A stretch of DNA of 5,307 bases from an uncultured Rickettsiaceae bacterium (GTDB taxonomy: Bacteria; Pseudomonadota; Alphaproteobacteria; Rickettsiales; Rickettsiaceae), in contig CAJQOE010000049.1 in NCBI GenBank assembly GCA_905479885.1, positions 1 to 5,307 of the forward strand. Direction: 5' to 3'. The notes under the pieces were generated by a model that was not told the origin of the DNA, searched no databases, and saw nothing but the letters and a program-made list of their open reading frames with translations. Numbering within the stretch: position 1 is the first letter of the stretch; each line of letters opens with the position of its first letter. This document shows, in pieces, positions 1 to 4,817 of the stretch. A program made the position numbers and the translations under genes.

Positions 1-34
1 GTCTTAATTGTTCAGGCGCTATTATTTCAGTCAT
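1..34 (-). CDS. Alternative: 5' end of a minus-strand gene (partial)
   Basis: On the minus strand an ATG at 34-32 opens 11 codons (MTEIIAPEQLR) that run off the left edge. A weak AGAG purine run lies about 10 nt upstream. It is mutually exclusive in practice with the plus-strand frame that ends at 101. It is too short to assign to any family. Confidence 0.2.
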   Translation of the reverse strand, partial: MTEIIAPEQLR

Positions 35-101
35 ATTTTTTGGATCTCTTTTTTACAATAGTATAATATATTTTTATAAAGCAATTTTTCCAAAAGACTA
101 G
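3..101 (+). CDS. Possible 3' end of a membrane protein (partial)
   Basis: Reading frame 3 is open from the window edge to a TAG at 99-101. It gives 32 residues that are mostly hydrophobic (a GAIISVIFFGSLF-like stretch), ending in the polar tail FPKD. This could be the last membrane helix of a protein that starts outside the window. A promoter (113-141) begins just after the stop, as expected if a gene ends here. In DNA this rich in A and T, 32 open codons can occur by chance and T-rich sequence always looks hydrophobic, so the call is weak. A minus-strand start at 34 is the competing reading. I do not recognise a family. Confidence 0.28.
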   Translation, partial: LNCSGAIISVIFFGSLFYNSIIYFYKAIFPKD

Positions 102-112
102 AAAAAACTTGT

Positions 113-141
113 TTGACTCTAACTTATACTCATAATATAAC
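113..141 (+). promoter_or_regulatory. Sigma70-type promoter for the gene at 190
   Basis: TTGACT (113-118) and TATAAC (136-141) are separated by exactly 17 nt. Each is close to the sigma70 consensus (TTGACA / TATAAT). The predicted start near 148 leaves a leader of about 40 nt before the ATG at 190. A second candidate lies upstream: TTGGAT (40-45), 16 nt, TATAAT (62-67). In an AT-rich genome such matches are common, but the 113-141 pair is well placed between a stop codon and a strong ribosome binding site. Confidence 0.55.
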
Positions 142-172
142 ATATGGTTTAATATATTTAATATTCTTGATG

Positions 173-178
173 GGAGGT
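173..178 (+). promoter_or_regulatory. Strong ribosome binding site (GGAGGT)
   Basis: GGAGGT sits 11 nt before the ATG at 190, inside GGGAGGTG. It is the strongest Shine-Dalgarno sequence in the window. It fixes the start of the membrane-anchored protein gene and suggests that protein is efficiently translated. Confidence 0.75.
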
Positions 179-189
179 GTAGGTTTATT

Positions 190-744
190 ATGGTTGTTAA
201 TAGCTTAGGAATTGTCTTAACAATTCTAGTGATTACTATTCAAGTGTATGCATGGTATAAAATTTCAAGATATCAAAAGGAGATAGATGAAAAAAACATG
301 CAATTAATGCAGTTTTATTTGGATTCAAGGTTCATAAACAAGTCTTTGGTGGATAGTTTGAAAGCGTCACATTCAATAAATTTTTGTAAGGATTTAATTG
401 AACGTATTAAAGATTACTACCATTTAGAAGAAATAGTAATAATTGATTCTGTTACAAAAATTGCTGAAGTAAACAAAAACCTTAGCAAGGATACAAGTAT
501 TGCATTTACAAAAGAAGATATCAAGCCAATACTAAATCAATTAATAAGGCACGAAATTAAAGAATTTAAAATGATGAGTGGTGGTAAAGATTATATACTG
601 CATATATCTAAACTATCTACAACAGCAAAAAGTGATGGGGTAATAATTTGCATTGAATCAACCCCTTCGTTGCTTAATAAACACGAAAAACTCGGTCTTG
701 AAAACGCTTTGAATCTCTTAAAAAATAGATTGTTTTATGATTAG
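190..744 (+). CDS. Membrane-anchored protein of unknown function, GAF-like fold possible
   Basis: I do not recognise this 184-residue protein. The ATG at 190 is well supported by a strong Shine-Dalgarno GGAGGT at 173-178. Residues 5-23 form one hydrophobic helix followed by K24, R27 and K30, which predicts a single N-terminal membrane anchor with the bulk of the protein in the cytoplasm. Residues 24-60 look like a charged helical linker. The remainder alternates helices (62-78, 108-125) and short beta-like strands (EIVIIDS 81-87, DYILHIS 134-140, GVIICIES 150-157), then a final helix (166-182). That order resembles a small GAF or PAS-like sensor domain, but no ligand-binding motif is visible, so this is a structural guess only. 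No kinase, cyclase or DNA-binding domain is attached. queF begins 49 nt downstream on the same strand and may share its transcript. Confidence 0.8.
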   Translation: MVVNSLGIVLTILVITIQVYAWYKISRYQKEIDEKNMQLMQFYLDSRFINKSLVDSLKASHSINFCKDLIERIKDYYHLEEIVIIDSVTKIAEVNKNLSKDTSIAFTKEDIKPILNQLIRHEIKEFKMMSGGKDYILHISKLSTTAKSDGVIICIESTPSLLNKHEKLGLENALNLLKNRLFYD

Positions 745-775
745 TAGCGTTATATGTTGATAGTATTATTTTCAC

Positions 776-781
776 TATAAT
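776..781 (+). promoter_or_regulatory. Perfect -10 box just upstream of queF
   Basis: A perfect TATAAT lies 12 nt before the queF ATG (794). No convincing -35 is found at normal spacing; the nearest TTGATA (757-762) is only 13 nt away. If the box is used, transcription would begin near 788, giving a nearly leaderless mRNA. That would fit the absence of any Shine-Dalgarno sequence before queF. The alternative is read-through from the gene at 190. Confidence 0.3.
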
Positions 782-793
782 TTCAAATTGCCA

Positions 794-1627
794 ATGAAAG
801 AAATAATTAATTTACCGCTTGGTCAAAAAGTAACTTATAAGTGTAAGTACGACAGTAATTTACTAGTTGGGATCCCCAGGAAATTATCTAGAGATACAAT
901 AAATTTACCAAATACATTGCCTTTTAAGGGTTTTGATGTATGGAATTGTTATGAAGTATCTTGGCTTAATAATAAGGGCAAACCATGTGTAAAAATTTTA
1001 CAATTTATAGTACCAGCTGAGTCTGAATATCTTATTGAATCAAAATCAGTTAAATTATATCTAAACTCTTTCAATGGAACCAAATTTGGTCGTGACCAAG
1101 AGGTTCAGAAAATTATTCAAACAGATTTTAGCAATGTCGCTAGAAGTGAAGTAATGGTAAGGATGCATGACCTTAAGGATTTATGCGCAGAACCTATACA
1201 TTCATTTGATGGCCTTAATATTGACGGATTGGATATAGAGATTACAGACTATGATGTAAATGCAAGTCTTCTAAAAACATTAAATGTAGACGATGTAGTC
1301 GTTGAAACTTTGTATTCTAATTTGTTAAAATCGAATTGTTTGGTTACTAATCAGCCTGATTGGGCTTCAGTGCAGATAAAATATCGTGGCAAACAAATCG
1401 AGCATAAATCACTGTTGCGTTATATTATATCCTTTCGTAATCATAATGAATTTCATGAGCAATGTGTTGAACATATGTTTAATGATATTATGCAGCAATG
1501 CGCGCCCGAAGAACTAACAATACATGCCAAATATACGCGAAGAGGTGGAATAGATATCAACCCTTATAGGACTAATCTAAGCTTAGATGTCACAAATATA
1601 AGTAAAACACGAGATATAAGGCAGTAA
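794..1627 (+). CDS. queF: NADPH-dependent 7-cyano-7-deazaguanine reductase QueF (long form)
   Basis: QueF reduces the nitrile of preQ0 to the amine of preQ1 with two NADPH, in the cytoplasm (EC 1.7.1.13). This is a step toward queuosine at the wobble base of GUN tRNAs. The 277 residues match the bimodular E. coli-type enzyme (about 280 aa). The first half carries the QueF signature ESKSVKLYLNSF (82-93). The second carries the catalytic cysteine in SNCLVTNQPDW (Cys182), the proton-donor Asp189 seven residues later, and NEFHEQC with His221/Glu222, then YTRRGGIDINPYR near the end. The Cys-Asp and Cys-His spacings equal those of the E. coli enzyme (C190, D197, H229). All key residues are present, so it should be active. 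The start is uncertain: a TTG at 788 would add two residues, and neither start has a Shine-Dalgarno site. No preQ1 riboswitch is visible upstream. Confidence 0.96.
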   Translation: MKEIINLPLGQKVTYKCKYDSNLLVGIPRKLSRDTINLPNTLPFKGFDVWNCYEVSWLNNKGKPCVKILQFIVPAESEYLIESKSVKLYLNSFNGTKFGRDQEVQKIIQTDFSNVARSEVMVRMHDLKDLCAEPIHSFDGLNIDGLDIEITDYDVNASLLKTLNVDDVVVETLYSNLLKSNCLVTNQPDWASVQIKYRGKQIEHKSLLRYIISFRNHNEFHEQCVEHMFNDIMQQCAPEELTIHAKYTRRGGIDINPYRTNLSLDVTNISKTRDIRQ

Positions 1628-1632
1628 ACTAG

Positions 1633-1662
1633 TTGGTGATGCTATGGTGGATATTGTAATAT
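1633..1662 (+). promoter_or_regulatory. Possible promoter for the phasin-like gene
   Basis: TTGGTG (1633-1638) and TAATAT (1657-1662) are 18 nt apart in the spacer between queF and the phasin-like gene. The match is moderate and rests only on motif and position. It would give a leader of about 40 nt ending in the AAAGAGG ribosome binding site. Confidence 0.3.
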
Positions 1663-1694
1663 AAACTCTTAAGGCTTGCATGCTATTAAATATT

Positions 1695-1701
1695 AAAGAG
1701 G
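1695..1701 (+). promoter_or_regulatory. Ribosome binding site that selects the second ATG
   Basis: AAAGAGG ends 3 nt before the ATG at 1705 but 6 nt before the ATG at 1708. The second spacing is the workable one, so translation most likely starts at 1708 (MSLQ) rather than 1705. Confidence 0.55.
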
Positions 1702-1707
1702 TTAATG

Positions 1708-2136
1708 ATGAGTTTACAATCAAAAAAAATAGAAGCTAGTATGTCTAAAAGCTCTAAAAATAATATCTTTGATTCGGATTACACAGAGGATGCAAAGCAT
1801 GTTGTGGATAATTTAATTAACAGCACACAATCCACTATGTGTAGTACTTTACATAATACCAGTGATAACGAGAATTTAACGCATAAAATGGTTAAAAGGC
1901 TCTCTAGCAATATTAGTAATGTGTTTGAGCATAATATGCAATTAGGCCAAGGGGTTTTGCAATGTAAAACTGCTGGCGACGTTATCGATTTTCAACGCAA
2001 ATTATTTGAATGTAATTTTAAGCATAATATGAAATTATGCATGGATTTAGCTCATGATATACAAAAAATAGCTAATCATAATGTTAGAAATTCAACACAA
2101 TCTGTTAATAAGAACATTAAATGCTTGACTGATTAA
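1708..2136 (+). CDS. Phasin family protein (phasin_2-like)
   Basis: This 142-residue protein is hydrophilic, helical and lacks a signal peptide. Its C-terminal half follows the phasin_2 pattern: an N-x-Q-L-G-Q helix, then CKTAGDVIDFQRKLFECNFKH, which corresponds to the family's 'A-K-(S/T)-x-x-(D/E)-x-(I/L)-x-L-Q-x-x-(F/Y)' core, then a further amphipathic helix. Known phasins coat polyhydroxyalkanoate granules and form helical oligomers; in some intracellular alphaproteobacteria they are found without an obvious granule role. The first 60 residues are Ser/Asn-rich and look unstructured. An in-frame internal repeat (HNMQL / HNMKL, 31 residues apart) marks equivalent helix faces. No PHA synthase or reductase is next to it, so granule binding is a family-level inference. 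The gene overlaps the 3' end of ubiX by 20 bp, tail to tail. Confidence 0.72.
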   Translation: MSLQSKKIEASMSKSSKNNIFDSDYTEDAKHVVDNLINSTQSTMCSTLHNTSDNENLTHKMVKRLSSNISNVFEHNMQLGQGVLQCKTAGDVIDFQRKLFECNFKHNMKLCMDLAHDIQKIANHNVRNSTQSVNKNIKCLTD

Positions 2137-2713
2137 TTCCATCCCAGCGCTTTATCAAAGCAGTATTAATATCAAAAAGATCAAGTACTCTTGTTACTGA
2201 ATGAATAATAATATCATTTAAGTTGGCTGGCTTATTATAAAAGGCAGGTACTGGCGGGCAAATTGCTACTCCAATACGACTTAATTTTAACATGTTTTCT
2301 AGGTGAAGTGCGTGTAATGGCGTTTCCCTTGTCATTAAAACTAATTTTTTCTGTTCTTTCATAACAACACTAGCTGCGCGTGCGATTAAATTATCCTCAT
2401 AGCCGTTAGCAATAGCAGATAATGTTTTCATGCTGCAAGGCGCAACTATCATTCCATTAGTTACAAATGAACCGCTAGAGATGCAAGCACCAATGTCAGC
2501 TGGACTATATGAATAATCTGCCATGTTTTTGACATCTTGTAGAGAATAATCAGTTTCTGTGGTTATTGTTAGGTTAGCAGCTTTTGAAACAATCAAGTGT
2601 GACTCAATTTTCAATTCACGTAATATATGCAATAATTTAATGCCATATATAGCTCCCGAGCTACCAGAAATACCAATAATGATTTTTTTAGAAATTTTGT
2701 TTTTATGCATCAT
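2117..2713 (-). CDS. ubiX: Flavin prenyltransferase UbiX
   Basis: UbiX joins dimethylallyl phosphate to reduced FMN to make prenyl-FMN, the cofactor of the decarboxylase UbiD, in the cytoplasm. With UbiD it removes the carboxyl group of the polyprenyl-4-hydroxybenzoate intermediate in ubiquinone synthesis. The 198-residue length is usual for the family. Visible motifs, in order, are the flavin-binding GISGSSGAIYG (14-24), APCSMKTLSAIANGYEDNLI (91-110), the RETPLHALHLENML block (129-142), PPVPAFYNKP (153-162) and the terminal KRWDG (188-192). Two ATGs in a row (2713 and 2710) can start it; the ribosome site is weak (AAAAGTG about 8 nt upstream). No ubiD is in the window. It is transcribed divergently from the DUF465-like gene, across a spacer with a hairpin. 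Confidence 0.95.
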   Translation of the reverse strand: MMHKNKISKKIIIGISGSSGAIYGIKLLHILRELKIESHLIVSKAANLTITTETDYSLQDVKNMADYSYSPADIGACISSGSFVTNGMIVAPCSMKTLSAIANGYEDNLIARAASVVMKEQKKLVLMTRETPLHALHLENMLKLSRIGVAICPPVPAFYNKPANLNDIIIHSVTRVLDLFDINTALIKRWDGINQSSI

Positions 2714-2760
2714 GTAAAAAACACTTTTAATACAGTTTGTTTTCTAATATTCTATAAGTT

Positions 2761-2784
2761 GGTAGGCAATTTATATTGCGTACC
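2761..2784. repeat. Inverted repeat (hairpin or operator) in the ubiX / DUF465 divergent spacer
   Basis: GGTAGGCAAT (2761-2770) and ATTGCGTACC (2775-2784) are inverted copies with one mismatch (2765/2780) around a TTAT loop. It lies 47 bp from the ubiX start and 29 bp from the DUF465-like start. There is no T-run after it on either strand, so a terminator is unlikely. A protein-binding site in a shared promoter region, or a hairpin in the leader RNA, fits the position better. Confidence 0.45.
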
Positions 2785-2813
2785 TATCTAAACTAAAATC
2801 TAAGGGTAAAATC

Positions 2814-2972
2814 ATGAAATCTCATATTGATTCTTTAAAGCAAAAACACACTGAATTAGAACGCAGCATAAAATCCGCAAATGATAATCACCTACCAGAC
2901 ACTACAATTAATAAGCTAAAAAAGCAAAAACTTTTATTAAAAGAGAAAATTACAAAATTAGAGAAGCTCTAA
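2814..2972 (+). CDS. DUF465 (YdcH-like) small coiled-coil protein
   Basis: A 52-residue gene with a good ribosome binding site, AAGGGT at 2802-2807, 6 nt before the ATG. The protein begins with the HIDSLKQKHTELERSI helix and continues into a second lysine-rich helix, INKLKKQKLLLKEKITKLEKL. This matches the DUF465/YdcH family (helix with K-H-x-x-L, a short acidic or polar turn containing P-D, then L-K-K-x-K-L-x-L-K-D/E-x-I), whose members are short helical-hairpin proteins common in alphaproteobacteria. Their function is not known. The usual family length is about 55-75 residues, so this copy is at the short end. It reads away from ubiX and is followed by a spacer before tRNA-Gly. Confidence 0.85.
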   Translation: MKSHIDSLKQKHTELERSIKSANDNHLPDTTINKLKKQKLLLKEKITKLEKL

Positions 2973-3176
2973 AAGAACGTCATCAATTTCAAGGTTAATC
3001 TACCAAACTTGCGTTGCTGTGCAGGGTTAAGTTGTGAGTTAAATGTTATAATTTATTATAATGATGAAATTAGTGCTTGATCTTTTGATGTAATTTTGTA
3101 TTTTACTAAATAGCATAAATTAAGTGCCGTGATTGAGCGTTTGTTCAATCAATTAGTTTAGGTTCTTGTTTTTAGA
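2973..3176. other. Intergenic spacer upstream of tRNA-Gly
   Basis: No coding frame with a start and ribosome site is visible in these 204 bases. It contains an AT palindrome TTATAAT-TT-ATTATAA (3046-3061), which is probably just base composition, a weak promoter-like pair TTGATG (3085-3090) / TAAATA (3107-3112, 16-nt spacing), and a hairpin at 3130-3151. The tRNA promoter must lie in here unless transcription runs in from the DUF465-like gene. Confidence 0.6.
3130..3151 (+). repeat. Hairpin upstream of tRNA-Gly
   Basis: TGATTGAGC pairs with GTTCAATCA around a GTTT loop: nine pairs, one of them G-U. The T-rich stretch that follows (3163-3173) is interrupted, so it is a poor intrinsic terminator. 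It could end transcription from the DUF465-like gene, or be part of the tRNA precursor leader. Confidence 0.35.
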
Positions 3177-3251
3177 GCGGGTGTAGCTCAGGGGTAGAGC
3201 GCTACCTTGCCAAGGTCGAAGTCGAGAGTTCGAATCTCTTCACCCGCTCCA
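3177..3251 (+). tRNA. tRNA-Gly (anticodon GCC)
   Basis: The acceptor stem GCGGGTG (3177-3183) pairs perfectly with CACCCGC (3241-3247), followed by discriminator T and an encoded CCA (3249-3251). The D stem is GCTC/GAGC. The anticodon loop TTGCCAA (3207-3213) has GCC at 3209-3211, reading GGC and GGU glycine codons. The T arm has a 5-bp stem and the loop TTCGAAT. The anticodon stem has one non-canonical pair, T3203 with C3217; the other four pairs are normal. The total is 75 nt with CCA. The desaturase ATG follows 24 nt after the CCA end, so the two are probably on one transcript. Confidence 0.97.
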
Positions 3252-3275
3252 TTTCAACAATAAGTGGTAAAACTT

Positions 3276-4061
3276 ATGTTTAAAAAATTGGACTTTCCTG
3301 CAGTAATCGCATTAATTTTCTTACCACTAACCTTGATAGTACTTGGAATATTGTACCTAATTGATTATCAACTAGGTTGGTTAGAAATATTATTATTTAT
3401 TTCTGGATACTATATATCTAATATTACAGTTGGTATCGGCCTGCACAGATTATGGTCGCATGATACTTATAAAACCAATAAATATGTGGAATTTATATTG
3501 GCAGTTTTGGCTGCTGGTACTTTGCAAGGCCCTGCATTATCCTGGGCTTCGAATCATTTTAAACACCATACTTTTACAGATACTGAAAAAGATCCTCATA
3601 CACCTTTGAAATATGAAAATCGTATAAAAGGCTTTTTTTGGTCGCATATGGGATGGATGTTAGCTGGTAATGGTAGCTATAAATCCATAGACCGTATCAC
3701 CATGGTTAAGCTTGGTAAAAATAAAATACTCAGATGGCAACTTAAACATTACTGGGTATTAGCGATTTCTATGAACACTATCATTCCCGCGATAGTTGGA
3801 TATATTTTGGGTGGTACTATGCTTACAGCCTATGCTGGGTTTTTATTTATTGGACTTGGTAGAGCTTTACAGCAGCAGATAACATTCTTTGTAAATTCAT
3901 TATGTCATTTTGTTGGTGAGCAACCCTATACTAAGGGTACATCTGGTGACGTTTGGTGGCTTGCTGTATTGCTATTAGGAGAAAACTGGCATAATTTCCA
4001 TCATGCTTTCCCTTCAGATTACCGCAATGGTGCAAAAATGGTATCAAACGGATGTACATAA
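3276..4061 (+). CDS. Acyl-CoA/fatty acid desaturase, catalytic part, ended early by a frameshift
   Basis: This is a membrane di-iron desaturase (stearoyl-CoA / delta-9 type) that would insert a cis double bond into a saturated acyl chain, using O2 and an electron donor. Numbered from the ATG at 3276, the histidine boxes are HRLWSH (57-62), HFKHH (94-98) and HNFHH (239-243, in GENWHNFHHAFPSDYRNG). Hydrophobic segments lie at about 8-30 and 36-56 and as a pair around 162-205, which is the family topology with the active site facing the cytoplasm. After NGAK (254) the frame leaves the family sequence, adding only MVSNGCT before TAA. The expected continuation WYQTDVHKW is present one base further on. 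A GTG at 3264 would add four residues; ATG is preferred. There is no clear Shine-Dalgarno site and no own promoter: the gene begins 24 nt after tRNA-Gly. Confidence 0.85.
   Translation: MFKKLDFPAVIALIFLPLTLIVLGILYLIDYQLGWLEILLFISGYYISNITVGIGLHRLWSHDTYKTNKYVEFILAVLAAGTLQGPALSWASNHFKHHTFTDTEKDPHTPLKYENRIKGFFWSHMGWMLAGNGSYKSIDRITMVKLGKNKILRWQLKHYWVLAISMNTIIPAIVGYILGGTMLTAYAGFLFIGLGRALQQQITFFVNSLCHFVGEQPYTKGTSGDVWWLAVLLLGENWHNFHHAFPSDYRNGAKMVSNGCT
4034..4038 (+). other. Frameshift point in the desaturase gene (run of five A)
   Basis: The upstream frame reads GCA AAA ATG GTA and the family-like downstream frame reads GCA AAA TGG TAT. Removing one A from AAAAA (4034-4038) joins NGAK to WYQTDVHKW and restores a single 397-residue protein spanning 3276-4470. 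No stop codon or Shine-Dalgarno-like stimulator sits at the slip site, and five A is short for polymerase slippage. A recent one-base insertion or a sequencing error is more likely than programmed frameshifting. Confidence 0.85.
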
Positions 4062-4470
4062 ATGGATTATCTATCTTATGAGCAAATGTGGGCTTGCTTG
4101 GGATTTAAAGAGAACAGCTAAAGTCAGGGTGGATGCCAAAATATCACAAACAGTTGATCAAATTAATACTCTACGCAAAGAAAAATTAGAAGCAATGCAG
4201 CTAAAAGTAGACGAACTTGTAAGACTATATCAAGAGAAACGGGTAGAGCTAGAAGCTTCTTCTTTAGAGATGAAGTCTCAGATGTATAAGTCCTTTGCTA
4301 ATATTCAGGATAATTTAAATAGCTTGGGTAGTCAGTTAAACGTACATCTTAGAAATTTTGACAACTCTTCTGATAAAATTATTAAAATAATCTCCAAAAA
4401 AGTTAAAAAAGTTGAGCTTTCTATGCAAAAAATCTATCAAGAAATAGAAAATCTCAAAACATTTATCTAA
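4039..4470 (+). CDS. Acyl desaturase C-terminal part with coiled-coil tail (same gene, shifted frame)
   Basis: These 143 codons are the second half of the desaturase gene, in the frame one base on. The first 26 residues, WYQTDVHKW to GLAWDLKRT, are the normal end of a desaturase domain. The remaining 117 residues have no membrane segment and show spaced hydrophobics among K, E and Q (for example KISQTVDQINTLRKEKLEAM and IIKIISKKVKKVELSMQKI), which suggests long amphipathic or coiled-coil helices. Open codons upstream in this frame, back to an ATG at 4003, only shadow the catalytic part. The first internal ATG (4078) has no ribosome binding site, so separate translation is unlikely. If the gene is truly shifted, this part is dead sequence; its lack of any stop argues the shift is recent or artefactual. 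Confidence 0.75.
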   Translation, partial: WYQTDVHKWIIYLMSKCGLAWDLKRTAKVRVDAKISQTVDQINTLRKEKLEAMQLKVDELVRLYQEKRVELEASSLEMKSQMYKSFANIQDNLNSLGSQLNVHLRNFDNSSDKIIKIISKKVKKVELSMQKIYQEIENLKTFI

Positions 4471-4816
4471 TAGAAATTAAATAAAATTAGACCTGCTGTT
4501 TCTTTGTAAGGGTAGAAGATAAACAATTATATAGCATATAGTGGTGCGCTTTTTGCTTGAAGGATGAAATATTTTATCCTTCAAGCAATTGTGCTAAGTA
4601 ACTATAATGCACCTACTTGAGATAGCGCAAAGAAATTATTCTAGATCCACAAATGCTGTTAATTCTTGGTTTTCCTTAGACTTATAGACATTTGTTTTAT
4701 CTATAACAACAAACGTCCGGCTTTTAATTCCCTTATCAAAAAATCCTCCACCTAGCTGTTAAATAGTTTTGTTATACAAATTCCACTAAATACAATTGCA
4801 GCTACAATCTTTTCGA
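4471..4816. other. Gap of about 350 bp without an intact gene
   Basis: This is the region between the convergent desaturase gene and the minus-strand DUF1207-like gene. It contains the long inverted repeat at 4540-4617 and two adjoining minus-strand frames that look like remains of a small gene (4636-4817). Nothing else with a start, ribosome site and plausible protein was seen on either strand. Confidence 0.6.
4540..4617. repeat. Composite inverted repeat with 13-bp perfect core
   Basis: The core arms TTGCTTGAAGGAT (4553-4565) and ATCCTTCAAGCAA (4576-4588) match perfectly over 13 bp, with G-U and A-T pairs possible further into the loop. Outside them, AGTGGTGC (4540-4547) and GCACCTACT (4609-4617) are also inverted copies with one base missing. 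A GCGCT-containing segment (4545-4550) also has an inverted match at 4624-4629. No T-run follows the core on the plus strand and none on the minus strand, so it is not a classic intrinsic terminator, although it sits between convergent genes. It may end transcription without a U-tail, or be a palindromic repeat element. Confidence 0.55.
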
Positions 4817-4817
4817 C
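4636..4817 (-). pseudogene. Possible decayed small membrane or exported protein gene
   Basis: Directly after the stop of the DUF1207-like gene, one minus-strand frame (4817 to 4752) reads VEKIVAAIVFSGICITKLF then NS and stop. This resembles a signal or membrane segment. A different frame (4758 to 4636) continues with LGGGFFDKGIKSRTFVVID and a polar segment ending TAFVDLE and stop, with normal-looking protein composition but no start codon. Joined by a frame change near 4758-4761 they make a protein of about 60 residues. No ATG, GTG or TTG start begins the first part in a useful position, so even the joined gene lacks a start. I do not recognise a family. It could be chance in low-complexity DNA. 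Confidence 0.3.

Noticed and set aside
745..793. preQ1 riboswitch before queF
   Set aside because: The 49-nt spacer lacks the C-rich loop, the pairing hairpin and the A-rich tail of preQ1 aptamers.
3046..3061. AT palindrome TTATAAT-TT-ATTATAA as an operator
   Set aside because: It is made only of A and T in AT-rich spacer DNA, where such palindromes arise by chance.
3264..3275. GTG start for the desaturase
   Set aside because: It would leave only 12 nt after the tRNA end and adds MVKL with no support. The ATG at 3276 followed by FKKLDFP is the more natural start.
4003..4038. Start region of a frame beginning ATG at 4003 (MLSLQITAMVQK)
   Set aside because: It overlaps the desaturase catalytic region in another frame and has no ribosome site. 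The family-like sequence in this frame begins only at W (4039).
4034..4061. Programmed +1 frameshift
   Set aside because: There is no in-frame stop or rare codon at the slip site and no upstream Shine-Dalgarno-like stimulator, and the zero-frame stop comes seven codons later. A mutation or sequencing error explains it more simply.
4553..4588. Canonical intrinsic terminator for the desaturase
   Set aside because: The stem is strong but is followed by AATTGTGC on the plus strand and by A-rich sequence on the minus strand; there is no U-tail.
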